Below, in pieces: positions 24,205 to 33,431 of a stretch of 64,000 bases of DNA. Source of the DNA: CBDCGS01 sp965216915 (GTDB lineage: Bacteria > Pseudomonadota > Alphaproteobacteria > UBA828). The notes beneath the pieces were generated by a model, which saw nothing but the letters and a program-made list of their open reading frames with translations, ran no database searches and was not told the DNA's origin. Both the position numbers and the translations under genes were made by a program. Location of the stretch: contig CBDCGS010000003.1 of assembly GCA_965216915.1 (NCBI GenBank), forward strand, positions 1 through 64,000, given 5' to 3'. Numbering within the stretch: the stretch's first letter is position 1; the number at the start of each line of letters is the position of its first letter.

Positions 24205-26568
24205 GTGGCACAGATCGGTCAGCCGTTGCTGCGCAAGGAGGACGATCGCTTCCTCACGGGACGCGGAACCTATGTTGATGACCTCGCGATACCGGATCAG
24301 GCCTACGCCGCCTTCGTCCGTAGCCCCCACGCCCACGCGACGATCGGGAGGATCGATGCTGCACCCGCGTTGGCCGTGCCCGGCGTACGCGCCGTCCTGA
24401 CCGGCGAGGACTGGGCAAAGGCCGGCGGCGGCACGACGCCCGTGCTGTGGGAGGTGACCTCGCATGACGGGAGCCCGATGCACGAGATCAGCCGGCCGAT
24501 CCTCACCACCGGCACGGCCCGGCATGTCGGCGATACCGTCGCGCTTGTCGTGGCTGACAGCCCTGCGGCGGCAGCGGATGGCGCGGAGGCGGTCGCGGTG
24601 GATTGGGAGCCGCTGCCCGCCATCGTGGACACGGCGGGCGCGCTCGCGCCCGACGCGCCGCTCGTGCATCCGGATTTCGGCACCAACGTCTCCTACGATT
24701 GGCGCATCGGGGATGCGGCGGCGGCCGAGGCCGCGCTCCAATCGGCCGCGCACGTGACCGAGCTCACGCTCGTCAACAACCGCCTCGCGCCCAACCCCAT
24801 CGAGCCGCGCGCGGTGATCGGCGCCTATGACGCGTCCAAGGGGCAATACACGGTCTGGTCCACCACGCAGAACCCGCATCTCGTGCGGAGCTGGCTCTCG
24901 CGCGACACCCTGCGCGCCGACGAGCAGAACATCCGCGTGGTGTCACCGGATGTCGGCGGCGGGTTCGGGCAGAAGACCTACCACTATCCAGAGGAGGCGG
25001 CGCTTCCCTGGGCCGCCAAGGTCGTCGGACGCCCGGTTCGCTGGACGGCGAGCCGGTCCGAGAACCTCGCGGTCGACACGCACGCCCGCGATCATGTGAC
25101 GACCTGCCGCATGGGCTTCGATGGAGAGGGGCGCATCGTCGGGCTTCAGGTCGACACGATCGCCAATCTCGGCGCCTATCAGAGCCAGTTCGGCGCGGCG
25201 ATCCCATCGGTCTTCTACGGCGGCATGTTCTCCGGCCTCTACGCCGTTCCGGCGATTAGTTGTCGCGTCCGCGGCGTCTACACCAACACCGTTGCCGTCG
25301 ATGCGTATCGCGGCGCCGGCGCGCCGGAATGCGCCTACGTCGTCGAGCGGTTGGTGGAGACCGGCGCGCGCGAGCTCGGCATCGATCGCCTGACCATCCG
25401 CGAGCGCAACCTCGTGCCTCGTGCGCGAATGCCCTACACGAGCGCCACGGGGATTACCTATGACGTCGGCGATTTTCCGGCGACCTTCGCGAAAGCGCGC
25501 GCGCTCGCCGATGTCGATGCGCTCCGGGCGGAGCAAGCGCGCCTGCGCGACCAGGGCGTCTTGATGGGCATCGGTGCGGCCGCCTTCATTCGGGGTGGCG
25601 GCGCGGGGCCGAGCCGGCTCGCCGCGCAGATCGGAAGCCGCATGGGCCTTTGGGACGTCGCGAGCGTGCGCGTGCACCCGAGCGGCAAGGTCACCGTGTT
25701 CTGCGGCAGCCATTCTCACGGCCAGGCACATGCGACGACATATAGCCAGATCGTCGCCGATCGCCTCGGCTGTGCCGTCGAGGATGTCGAGGTCGTCGAG
25801 GGCGACACCGATCGCATCCCCTACGGTCTGGGCACATGGGCCTCGCGCTCGATCACCGTCGTCGGCTCGGCGCTCTCGATCGCGGCGGAGCGCATCATCG
25901 ACAAGGGAAAGCAGCTCGCCGCCCATGTGCTGGAATGCGCCGAGGCCGACCTCGATTTCGCAGACGCGACGTACCGCGTGCGCGGCACCGATCGCGCGCT
26001 CAGCTTCGTCAAGGTCGCCGACCTTGCCTACTCAGGTGCCGACTACCCGGACGGCTTCGAGCTCGGCCTGGAGGAGACGGCGTTCTTCGATCCGGGGGAT
26101 TTCAACTATCCCTATGCCGTGCATGTGTGCACCGTGAACGTCGACCCCGAGACCGGCCAGGTGCACTTGACCGGCTATTACGGGGTGAGCGATGTCGGCC
26201 GGGTCATCAACCCCTTGGTGGTGGATGGTCAGCGTCACGGCGCGACGGTGCAGGGGATCGGCCAGGCGCTCTTGGAGAACGTCGTCTACGACGCCGACGG
26301 CGGGCAGCTGGTCAGCGGTTCGTTCATGGACTATGGGCTGCCGCGCGCCGACGACCTGCCGCCCTTGATGCAGGCGAGCCACGAAACGCTGACGGAGACC
26401 AATCCGCTGGGCGTCAAGGGGGTGGGCGAGCTCGATACGGCAGGGCCGCCGGCGGCGATCGTCAACGCGGTCGTCGATGCGCTTTCGCCGTTCGGTATCC
26501 GCCACATCGACATGCCGCTTTCCCCGGAGCGGGTGTGGCGGGCGATCCGCGAGGCCGAGGCGCGCTGA
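24205..26568 (+). CDS. xanthine dehydrogenase-family molybdopterin-binding subunit
   Basis: Large catalytic subunit (787 residues) of a molybdenum hydroxylase in the CoxL/xanthine dehydrogenase family. It begins GQPLLRKEDDRFLTGRGTYVDD and carries DVGGGFGQKTYHYPEE, the active-site-loop equivalent AYRGAGAPE, GSHSHGQAHATT, and the late GVKGVGELDTAGPPAAIVNAV with the catalytic Glu. The AYRGAGAPE loop lacks the cysteine of true aerobic CO dehydrogenase, so CO oxidation is unlikely. GTG 24205 follows GAGGGGGTGA and was chosen over the upstream ATG 24118. The FAD and [2Fe-2S] subunits are not next to it. Confidence 0.9.
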   Translation: MAQIGQPLLRKEDDRFLTGRGTYVDDLAIPDQAYAAFVRSPHAHATIGRIDAAPALAVPGVRAVLTGEDWAKAGGGTTPVLWEVTSHDGSPMHEISRPILTTGTARHVGDTVALVVADSPAAAADGAEAVAVDWEPLPAIVDTAGALAPDAPLVHPDFGTNVSYDWRIGDAAAAEAALQSAAHVTELTLVNNRLAPNPIEPRAVIGAYDASKGQYTVWSTTQNPHLVRSWLSRDTLRADEQNIRVVSPDVGGGFGQKTYHYPEEAALPWAAKVVGRPVRWTASRSENLAVDTHARDHVTTCRMGFDGEGRIVGLQVDTIANLGAYQSQFGAAIPSVFYGGMFSGLYAVPAISCRVRGVYTNTVAVDAYRGAGAPECAYVVERLVETGARELGIDRLTIRERNLVPRARMPYTSATGITYDVGDFPATFAKARALADVDALRAEQARLRDQGVLMGIGAAAFIRGGGAGPSRLAAQIGSRMGLWDVASVRVHPSGKVTVFCGSHSHGQAHATTYSQIVADRLGCAVEDVEVVEGDTDRIPYGLGTWASRSITVVGSALSIAAERIIDKGKQLAAHVLECAEADLDFADATYRVRGTDRALSFVKVADLAYSGADYPDGFELGLEETAFFDPGDFNYPYAVHVCTVNVDPETGQVHLTGYYGVSDVGRVINPLVVDGQRHGATVQGIGQALLENVVYDADGGQLVSGSFMDYGLPRADDLPPLMQASHETLTETNPLGVKGVGELDTAGPPAAIVNAVVDALSPFGIRHIDMPLSPERVWRAIREAEAR

Positions 26569-26590
26569 CGTCGCGCTCGATGCGCTAGCC

Positions 26591-26615
26591 GAGCGCACTG
26601 AGTAACCGTGCGCTC
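26591..26615 (+). terminator. hairpin after the molybdenum hydroxylase gene
   Basis: A perfect eight-base stem (GAGCGCAC/GTGCGCTC) with a nine-base loop begins 23 bases after the stop codon. No T-tract follows, so it is best described as a 3'-end hairpin that may act with Rho or protect the message. Confidence 0.35.
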
Positions 26616-26748
26616 ACGTCGAGATCGCGTTCCTGCCTGCCGCCGCGCCGCGCGCACGGATCCGATTGGCTCGCCCGTCAGCTTCGGGCATGTTCCAGTC
26701 TGCCGGCCGATCAGCGGCCGCGATTTGGAGCGAACCGGTCCCGCGACA

Positions 26749-28419
26749 ATGTCACGCACACTCCTCTCGGCGCTCGTGAGCCGCCCGCGCCTCGGCGGCG
26801 GGTTGCTCCTTGCCTTGTGTTTGCTGCTGTTTCTGCCCGGCTTTTTCTCGGTCCCTCCGATCGATCGCGACGAAGCGCGCTTCGCCCAGAGCGCGAAGCA
26901 AATGATCGAGGCGGGCGACCCGATCGACATTCGGCTCCAAGGCGAGCCCCGCCACAAGAAGCCGGTCGGGATCTACTGGCTGCAGGCAGCGGTCGTCGCA
27001 GCCATCGGCCCGGACGTGCGGGAGGCGATTTGGGCCTACCGCATCCCGTCGCTGATCGGCGCCATCATCGCCGTGTTCGTGACCGCCGCGATCGGGCGCC
27101 GGCTGTTCAGCGCGGAGGCCGGTTGGCTTGCGGCGTGCATGATGGGCGGATGCGCCGTGCTTTTGATCGAGGCGCGCCTTGCGAAGACCGACGCAATGTT
27201 GCTCGCCACGATACTGGCCGCGCAACTCGTACTCGCGCGCGCCTATCTGGGGAAGGCGGCATTGCCGGAGGATCGGCGCTGGGCGCTCCTTTTCTGGGCG
27301 GCGCTCGCGACGGGGATCCTGATCAAGGGGCCGATTATCCTCCTGGTGGTCGGCGGCACGATCTTCTGGATCTTGATATTCGAGCGGCGCGCGCGCTGGC
27401 TCCTCAGGCTTCATTGGCCGATCGGCGTGCCCTTGTTCCTGGCGATCGCGTTGCCGTGGTTCATCGCGATCACGTTGGTGACTGACGGCGCCTTTTTCAA
27501 CGAGGCCATCGGGCGCGACCTCTTGGACAAGGCCGCGAGCGGGCAAGAAAGCCACGGCGCGCCACCCGGCACGTTTCTGCTCGCCTTCTGGGGCACGTTC
27601 TGGCCCTGGTCGCTCTTCGCGGCGCTCGCGATTCCCTGGATCTGGTCGCGTCGCAAGGAGCCCGCCGTGCGCTTCTGCGTGGCCTGGATCGTACCGGCTT
27701 GGATCGTGTTCGAGGTCACGCCCACCAAGCTTGCGCACTACGTCATGCCGACCTATCCGGCGATCGCGATTCTCGCCGCTGCCGCGCTGATCGACGGGTA
27801 CGGGGGGACGCGGCGCGTCTCCCGCGGCCCCTGGTTCTGGGTTCCGGCGATCGGTTGGGGCGGGATCACCGCGGCGGTGTGCATCGGCAGCGCCGGCATC
27901 TCCGCCATGTTCGGCCGCGGCATCATGCCTGCGGGCATTGTTGGGGGGCTCCTGGGGCTTCTGATCGGGTGCGTCGCGCTCTGGGCGCTGCGCCGCCAGC
28001 GCTTGGGTCTGGTCGCCGCGAGTTGTGCGGGTCTGGTCGCGGTGTTGGTGCTTGCCATGTATGGCAGCGTTTTCCCGGCGCTGGACCGCCTATGGATTAG
28101 CCCGCGCATCGCCGCGGCGGTCGATGCCCATGAGACCTGTCCCGCGCAGCCCGTCGCGCTCGCCGGGTATCGCGAGCCGAGCGCGGTGTTTCTGCTCGGT
28201 ACCGAGACCCGGCTGGTCAAGGGCGCCGAGGCGGCCCTGCACCTCATGGAGGAGCCTTGCCGTCTCGCCGCGGTCGAAGCGGCGCATGTGCCGGACTTCG
28301 AAGCCGCGCTCGCGGCTCAGGGCGGTTTGGCCCGGCCGCTATCGGTGGTGGACGGCTTCAACCTCAACGGCGGTGACGAGCTCTCGATCACCCTGTTTGC
28401 CCTCCAGCCCGAGGGCTGA
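26749..28419 (+). CDS. GT39-family glycosyltransferase (ArnT-like)
   Basis: Polytopic inner-membrane glycosyltransferase of the PMT/ArnT superfamily, which uses a polyprenyl-phosphate sugar to decorate lipid A or other envelope targets. The 556 residues contain about eleven to twelve helices. The catalytic Asp-Glu pair appears in PPIDRDEARFAQSAKQM, followed by LQGEPRHKKPVGIYWLQA, both diagnostic. ATG 26749 is the natural start; the ribosome site (GGAG) is somewhat distant. The C-terminus overlaps the convergent PAP2 gene by 103 bases. Acceptor is unknown; the PAP2 and PagL-like neighbours support an envelope-lipid role. Confidence 0.9.
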   Translation: MSRTLLSALVSRPRLGGGLLLALCLLLFLPGFFSVPPIDRDEARFAQSAKQMIEAGDPIDIRLQGEPRHKKPVGIYWLQAAVVAAIGPDVREAIWAYRIPSLIGAIIAVFVTAAIGRRLFSAEAGWLAACMMGGCAVLLIEARLAKTDAMLLATILAAQLVLARAYLGKAALPEDRRWALLFWAALATGILIKGPIILLVVGGTIFWILIFERRARWLLRLHWPIGVPLFLAIALPWFIAITLVTDGAFFNEAIGRDLLDKAASGQESHGAPPGTFLLAFWGTFWPWSLFAALAIPWIWSRRKEPAVRFCVAWIVPAWIVFEVTPTKLAHYVMPTYPAIAILAAAALIDGYGGTRRVSRGPWFWVPAIGWGGITAAVCIGSAGISAMFGRGIMPAGIVGGLLGLLIGCVALWALRRQRLGLVAASCAGLVAVLVLAMYGSVFPALDRLWISPRIAAAVDAHETCPAQPVALAGYREPSAVFLLGTETRLVKGAEAALHLMEEPCRLAAVEAAHVPDFEAALAAQGGLARPLSVVDGFNLNGGDELSITLFALQPEG

Positions 28420-29159
28420 GCGGCGACGGATGCCTGCCTCCGTGCCCGAATTGCGCGCCGAAACGCACGATACACAACGCGAAGGCCGCGCGGCTTGACG
28501 CGGCCATCCGACGCCTCGCGCAGGAAAATGTCATAGCGCACGAAGACGTGGCGCACGACCAGGGCCAGGGCGATGCCAAACGCCGCGCCCGCGATGACAT
28601 CGCTGAGATAATGGGAGCCGACGATCGCGCGCGTGAGCGCGAACCAAACCGCGACGATGAAAAAGGGCACCCTGAGCGGGGGCGCCAGGACGCTCAGCGC
28701 GAACGCGAGGGAGAACATCGTCGTGGCGTGGCCCGAGGGAAAGCTCGCGAAATCGCTTCCCCCGATGCTGAACGGCTGAAACCCGAACGCACCATAGTCC
28801 TCGAGCATGCGGGGCCGGGGCCGGCCAACGATCGTCTTCGCGACATGGATCAAGATCCCGGGGACCGCAACCGTGACGAACACGTAGAAAAAAGCCGAGC
28901 GCAGGACGCGCAGTGGCACGTTGCGTCCGCGGTTGCGACGGACGTACAGGATGATCGAGAGGATGATCACGGCGGCGCCGGTGGGCACCAAATACCATTG
29001 CGAGTTGCCGATCTCGGTCGCCGCGCCGATGCCGTGGCGCTGCGCCACGGTCATCGCTTGAAAAAAATCGAAGAAGCGCAGGTCGAGAAAAGCGCCACTG
29101 AGGACGATGGCGACGCCGACCAACGCCCAATAGTGCCAGCGCCTGGCTAGGCGGCGCAC
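28317..29159 (-). CDS. PAP2-family phosphatase, membrane
   Basis: Type 2 phosphatidic acid phosphatase family, acting on lipid phosphates such as undecaprenyl pyrophosphate or lipid A phosphate. The 280 residues show all three motifs: KTIVGRPRP (C1), FPSGHATTMFS (C2) and RAIVGSHYLSDVIAG (C3), among about six helices. The last 34 or so residues run antisense to the end of the GT39 gene and are polar and low in complexity. Start ATG 29159. Probably functions with the neighbouring lipid-A-type enzymes. Confidence 0.9.
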   Translation of the reverse strand: MRRLARRWHYWALVGVAIVLSGAFLDLRFFDFFQAMTVAQRHGIGAATEIGNSQWYLVPTGAAVIILSIILYVRRNRGRNVPLRVLRSAFFYVFVTVAVPGILIHVAKTIVGRPRPRMLEDYGAFGFQPFSIGGSDFASFPSGHATTMFSLAFALSVLAPPLRVPFFIVAVWFALTRAIVGSHYLSDVIAGAAFGIALALVVRHVFVRYDIFLREASDGRVKPRGLRVVYRAFRRAIRARRQASVAAQPSGWRANRVIESSSPPLRLKPSTTDSGRAKPP

Positions 29160-29300
29160 GGTCGTCCCGCGCCAAGGGCGCGTGCTCGCAGGGCTTGCCT
29201 CATAGGGAGGGTGTACCCAATCCCCCGAAACGCCGCAATTCTCGAGATGCGGCGGTCGCTCACCGGCGCGCGGGCACCGGCGCGGTTTGGGCGTGTGAGC

Positions 29301-29822
29301 CTAGGGCAAGGGAAAGGCGAAGGTGACGGTCGCGATCTCGGTGCCCGGATTGCGCTCATAGATGCCGGCGTTCGAGATGTGATGATAGGCCAGGCCGACG
29401 CGCGACCAGTCATCGAGACGCCACGCGACTTCGACGCCGGTGCGGAATTCGAGAATGCCGCCGAGATCCTTGCTGTCGCCTTCTTCATAGGCGCCGACGG
29501 CGGCACTCGGCGTCACCACCAGGCGGCGGCCGAAATAGATGTCCACGCCGAGGCCGAAATAGCCGTAGAGCCCAAAATCGGTGTTCGCCGAGACCCCCAA
29601 CATCGGGAATATCTTCCACACCCGAAAATCGGGACGATATTCCAGGCGGAACCAGGGCGCGGTGTCCTCGTCGGCGACGTCGAACAGGCCAACACCAAGC
29701 GTCAGAAACGCGGGCTCGCCGTTCTGTTCGGCCTCGGCACGCTGGTTGACGGTCGTGAGCAAAAGCCCGGCGAGCGCGAGGCCGGTGACGGCATGGCGCA
29801 ATGTGATCCAGAACTTCACGTG
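29301..29822 (-). CDS. acyloxyacyl hydrolase, PagL-like lipid A 3-O-deacylase
   Basis: Outer-membrane beta-barrel enzyme that removes the 3-O-linked acyl chain of lipid A. The 173-residue precursor has a signal peptide (HAVTGLALAGLLLTTV, cleavage after AEA), alternating beta-strand pattern (WFRLEYRP, YGYFGLGVDIYFG, GVEVAWRL) and the catalytic block HHISNAGIYERNPGTE with the His-Ser pair typical of PagL. GTG 29822 is preceded by GAGGAGGAG at good spacing and is preferred to ATG 29840. Neighbouring PAP2 and GT39 genes also point to lipid A remodelling. Confidence 0.83.
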   Translation of the reverse strand, partial: HVKFWITLRHAVTGLALAGLLLTTVNQRAEAEQNGEPAFLTLGVGLFDVADEDTAPWFRLEYRPDFRVWKIFPMLGVSANTDFGLYGYFGLGVDIYFGRRLVVTPSAAVGAYEEGDSKDLGGILEFRTGVEVAWRLDDWSRVGLAYHHISNAGIYERNPGTEIATVTFAFPLP

Positions 29823-29930
29823 GTCGCTCCTCCTCGTCATCGCTCCCGGCGCGCGTCGGCAGCGTGCGCCGCATAGTATGGGCAGAGCGGTGTGCGTCCA
29901 GGGTTTTGATGAGCTGATAAGATCGCCGTC

Positions 29931-30743
29931 ATGATCTTTCGCACCCTCACCGCCTTGGCCGTGTCGGCCTCGATCACGGTTGCCGCAAGCGCGGCCGACC
30001 CGCGCGGCCCGTGCGATGCGCCGCTTCCCGAGAGTCTGGTGGCCGATGGCGAAGAAAATGTCCAGGCCGTGCTGGACGGGCAAACCATCTTACTCGAGAG
30101 CGGCCAGCAGGTTCGCTTGGTTGGCCTGCAGGTGCCGGTTCCGGAATCCGACGACGCTCACGAGACCCAGGTCCGGCTCGCCGTCGAGGCGAGGGATGCG
30201 CTCGCGCGCGCTGTCTCATCCCGCGCGGTGGCGCTTCACCATGACGGGCGCCGCGCGGATCGCTATGGCCGCGCGCTCGCGCAGGTCGTGCGGGTCGACG
30301 ACGGCCTGTGGATCCAGGGATATCTCCTGTGTCGCGGGCTCGCGCGGGTTCACAGTTTCGGCGATAATCGAACTGCGGTGGTCGCCATGCTGGCGGTGGA
30401 GCGTGCGGCGCGTCTCAGCCAGGCCGGCCTTTGGGCGGAGCCGGAATTCTGGATCCTGAGCGCCGATCGGGCGGCCGTCGGGCTGCATGATTTCGGCCTC
30501 GTCGAAGGGCGCGTCCATTCGGTCGCCATCGTGCGGGGGCGCGCCTACCTTAATTTCGGCGCCGATTGGCGTACGGACTTCACCGTTGCCATCGCCCCGA
30601 AAGAGCGGCGTCTGTTCGAAGCGGAGGGGCGTTCGATCGAAGGCTATCGGGGCCGTTTCGTGCGTGTGCGCGGCTGGATAAAGTCGTTCAACGGGCCCAT
30701 GATTGAGGTAACCCATCCCGAGCAAATCGAGGTGCTGGAATGA
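29931..30743 (+). CDS. thermonuclease (SNase)-fold protein with altered metal site
   Basis: A 270-residue secreted protein of the staphylococcal-nuclease fold. Signal peptide in the first 22 residues (cleavage after ASA). The OB-fold part aligns: LDGQTILL corresponds to the SNase DGDT motif with the second Asp changed to Gln51, and VRLVGLQVP has Gln67 where SNase has the calcium ligand Asp40. The two arginines (R62 and R114 in DRYGRALAQ) remain. About 110 residues follow with a second beta-rich part. It overlaps the M48 gene start by four bases, so they are coupled. Nuclease activity is doubtful. Confidence 0.78.
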   Translation: MIFRTLTALAVSASITVAASAADPRGPCDAPLPESLVADGEENVQAVLDGQTILLESGQQVRLVGLQVPVPESDDAHETQVRLAVEARDALARAVSSRAVALHHDGRRADRYGRALAQVVRVDDGLWIQGYLLCRGLARVHSFGDNRTAVVAMLAVERAARLSQAGLWAEPEFWILSADRAAVGLHDFGLVEGRVHSVAIVRGRAYLNFGADWRTDFTVAIAPKERRLFEAEGRSIEGYRGRFVRVRGWIKSFNGPMIEVTHPEQIEVLE

Positions 30744-32239
30744 GGTGGATTCAGAACGTCAGACCGGGGGTCGCCGCGTGGGTGGCGGCGTGTGTGTGTT
30801 TGCTGCTCGCGGCCCCGTTTGCACTGTCGGGATGCAGCGTCAACCCGGCGACGGGTCAGCAGAGCTTTACCGCGTTCATGTCGCCCGACGAGGAGCGGCG
30901 GATCGGCGCGGAGGAGCATCCGAAGCTGGTCGAGGTCTTTGGCGGCCTCTACGACGATGCTGCGCTGCAAAGCTATGTGGATAGCATCGGCCGTCTGTTG
31001 CAGCAGACCTCCGAGCAGCCCGAGCCGCCGTTCCGCTTCGTCGTGCTCGATAGCCCCATCGTGAACGCGTTTGCGCTGCCCGGCGGCTATGTGCACGTGT
31101 CCCGCGGGCTCATGGCGCTCGCCAATGATGAGGCGGAGTTCGCGGGCGTGGTGGCGCATGAGATTGGCCACGTCACCGCGCGGCATTCGGCGGAACGCTA
31201 CAGCCGGGGCGTGCTAGCGGGCCTCGGCGCGGCGGTCGTCGGGGTCGCGACCGGGAGCCAGGCGGCGGGCGGGTTGGCCCAGGCCGCGGCCGGCGCCTAT
31301 GTCCAGGGCTATTCCCGCGGTCAGGAGTTCGAGGCGGATCAGCTCGGCGTGCGCTATTTGACGCGCTCGAGCTATGACCCTGAGGCGATGTCCACCTTCC
31401 TCGCGAGCATGGGTGCCCAGGACCGGCTGGCGCGGAAGATCGCGGGCCGCGAGGGCACTGATCCCGCGGCGAGCCTGTTTTCCAGCCATCCGCGCACCGC
31501 CGATCGTGTTGCGCGTGCGGCCGAGTCTGCGCGGGCGGCCGCGGGCGGCGGTCTGTCGCGCGACCGGGAGATCTACCTGCGTCGGATCGACGGCATGATC
31601 TACGGCGACTCACCGAAACAGGGCTTCGTGCGCGGCCGCGAGTTCGACCATCCGGTGCTGCGGATCCGGTTTACCGCGCCGCCCGGCTTCCGCCTGCAAA
31701 ACACCCAGCAGGCGGTGATCGGTCAGCACAAGTCCGGCGCCCTCATGCAGTTCGATGGCGCCCGCTTGAAGGACGGCGGGATGAGCACGCAGCGCTATGT
31801 CGCGACGGTGTGGGCGCCCAAGCTCACCCTGCGCGACGTACAGACGATCAACGTGAACGGTATGGAGGCGGTCACCGGGGCGGCGCGGATCGAGACGCGC
31901 GGCGGCCCGGCCGATCTCCGGCTCGTGGCGATACGGCACGATGCCAATCAGCTCTATCGCTTCCTGTTCCTCACGCCGGCCGCCGAAACCCAGAAAATGG
32001 CGGAGGAGTTCCGTCGCACGACCTTCAGCTTCCGCCGCCTCTCGACCCGCGAGGCGCAGGCGCTCCGGCCGCTGCGCATCCGCATCGAGCGGGTCCGGCC
32101 GGGGGATACGGTGGCCGGCTTCGCGCGCAGGATGCCGTTCGACGATTTCCGCGAGGAGCGCTTTCGCGTGCTGAACGGCCTCGGGCCGAACGACGGCCTG
32201 ATCTCCGGTCAGCTCGTGAAGACGATCATCGAGGGTTAG
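30740..32239 (+). CDS. M48-family zinc metalloprotease, lipoprotein (BepA-like)
   Basis: Periplasmic zinc peptidase of the M48 family, related to BepA/LoiP that clear misassembled outer-membrane proteins. The 499 residues begin with a lipoprotein signal ending in the lipobox LSGC (Cys about 32), followed by the protease domain with HEIGHVTARH (HExxH) and the third ligand in EFEADQLGVRYL, plus SSHPRTADRV. A C-terminal part (about 440-499; VRPGDTVAGFARRMPF) resembles a LysM-like domain. Start ATG overlaps the upstream stop (ATGA). Confidence 0.92.
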   Translation: MRWIQNVRPGVAAWVAACVCLLLAAPFALSGCSVNPATGQQSFTAFMSPDEERRIGAEEHPKLVEVFGGLYDDAALQSYVDSIGRLLQQTSEQPEPPFRFVVLDSPIVNAFALPGGYVHVSRGLMALANDEAEFAGVVAHEIGHVTARHSAERYSRGVLAGLGAAVVGVATGSQAAGGLAQAAAGAYVQGYSRGQEFEADQLGVRYLTRSSYDPEAMSTFLASMGAQDRLARKIAGREGTDPAASLFSSHPRTADRVARAAESARAAAGGGLSRDREIYLRRIDGMIYGDSPKQGFVRGREFDHPVLRIRFTAPPGFRLQNTQQAVIGQHKSGALMQFDGARLKDGGMSTQRYVATVWAPKLTLRDVQTINVNGMEAVTGAARIETRGGPADLRLVAIRHDANQLYRFLFLTPAAETQKMAEEFRRTTFSFRRLSTREAQALRPLRIRIERVRPGDTVAGFARRMPFDDFREERFRVLNGLGPNDGLISGQLVKTIIEG

Positions 32240-32268
32240 CTGGCGCGCGGCGCGGGCACCCCGGCGCG

Positions 32269-33150
32269 TCAATCCGCGATCAAGTCCGAGACGGTTTCGA
32301 CCCTCAGGCTCAGCGCGGCCCGCAACTTTTCGAGCGCCTTGTGCTCGATCTGGCGCACCCGCTCCTTGCTGATGCCGAGTTCCTTGCCGAGCTCTTCGAG
32401 GGTCACCGCGTCTTCGCGCAGCCGGCGTTGGGCGATGATCGTCTGCTCGCGCTCCGAGAGCGCCTCGAGCGCCTGCTCGAGCCAATCGGCGCGGATCCGG
32501 CCATCGATGGCCGCGAGCGCGATCTGATCCGGAAGCGGCCGCGTATCCGCGATGAAATCCTGCCACTCCTCCTCGCCATTCTCGCCGACCGAGGCGTTGA
32601 GCGACTGATCGCTTGCGGAAAGCCGGCCCTCCATCATTTCCACGTCGTTCATCGAGACGCGAAGCTCGTTGGCGATGCGTTGCTTCTTCTCGAGGTCGAG
32701 CGGGCCGAGATGCGCCGAGTCAATCTTGGCACGCAGGCGGCGGAAATTGAAAAAGAGGGATTTTTGCGCAGCCGTGGTGCCGGTGCGCACGATGGACCAA
32801 TTGCGCAGGATGTAATCTTGCATGGCCGAGCGGATCCACCAGGCCGCGTAGGTGGAGAAGCGGATCTCGCGCTCGGGCTCGAACCGTGCCGCCGCCTGCA
32901 TCAGGCCGATGCTTCCCTCCTGGATGAGGTCGGCCACAGGCAGACCATAATTGCGAAAGCGTGCGGCCGTGCTGATCACCAAGCGGGTGTAGGCGATCAC
33001 GAGCTCATGGAGCGCGCATTCATCCTCGGCATCGCGCCAGCGCCGTGCGAGCTCAAACTCCCGCTCGCGCGTGAGGAGCGGCGCGCGCACCACCTGCTTG
33101 ACGAATCGGCGGTCCGCGCGATGGCTATCATAGGTTTCGGTGTAAGCCAT
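32269..33150 (-). CDS. rpoH: RNA polymerase sigma factor RpoH (sigma-32)
   Basis: Alternative sigma factor for the heat-shock regulon. The 293 residues contain region 2 (ELVIAYTRLVISTAARFRNYG, DLIQEGSIGLMQAA, FSTYAAWWIRSAMQDYIL), the RpoH box QKSLFFNFRRLRAKI that separates it from RpoD/RpoS, and region 4 with the helix-turn-helix TLEELGKELGISKERVRQIE. ATG 33150 follows GGACAGG. A candidate promoter lies at 33226-33254 and a candidate target promoter in front of htpG. Several alphaproteobacteria carry two rpoH genes; whether this is the only one cannot be told here. Confidence 0.94.
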   Translation of the reverse strand: MAYTETYDSHRADRRFVKQVVRAPLLTREREFELARRWRDAEDECALHELVIAYTRLVISTAARFRNYGLPVADLIQEGSIGLMQAAARFEPEREIRFSTYAAWWIRSAMQDYILRNWSIVRTGTTAAQKSLFFNFRRLRAKIDSAHLGPLDLEKKQRIANELRVSMNDVEMMEGRLSASDQSLNASVGENGEEEWQDFIADTRPLPDQIALAAIDGRIRADWLEQALEALSEREQTIIAQRRLREDAVTLEELGKELGISKERVRQIEHKALEKLRAALSLRVETVSDLIAD

Positions 33151-33225
33151 GGTGCCTGTCCGTACCAATCAATGGGCGACGTGGTCGGCGGGACCCACGC
33201 AATCTATTAGAACGATTACAACAAA

Positions 33226-33254
33226 AAAATAGGCGGAGGCGATCGAGAGCGCAA
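33226..33254 (-). promoter_or_regulatory. candidate promoter of rpoH
   Basis: Read on the minus strand, TTGCGC and TATTTT are separated by exactly 17 bases in an unusually AT-rich patch about 75 bases upstream of the rpoH start. The match to the sigma-70 consensus is partial at both boxes. The remainder of 33151-33431 shows no gene. Confidence 0.4.
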
Positions 33255-33431
33255 TGCACTTCGCCTAGCGCGCGTTCAAATATCTGTTAATGGCGGTTGA
33301 TGGTCGATGCGCCGGGGTGCGGGGCAGAGAGCCGCCACCCCTTGAGCCAACACCGAACGCAGGCCTCCCGGTGCCTGAGGCGGCGTACGTTGACCCGACG
33401 CCTCGAAAAAAGATTATTTTAACTCAGAGGG

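Noticed and set aside
24205..26568. Aerobic CO dehydrogenase
   Set aside because: The active-site loop lacks the cysteine of the CoxL form I motif, and coxS and coxM are missing.
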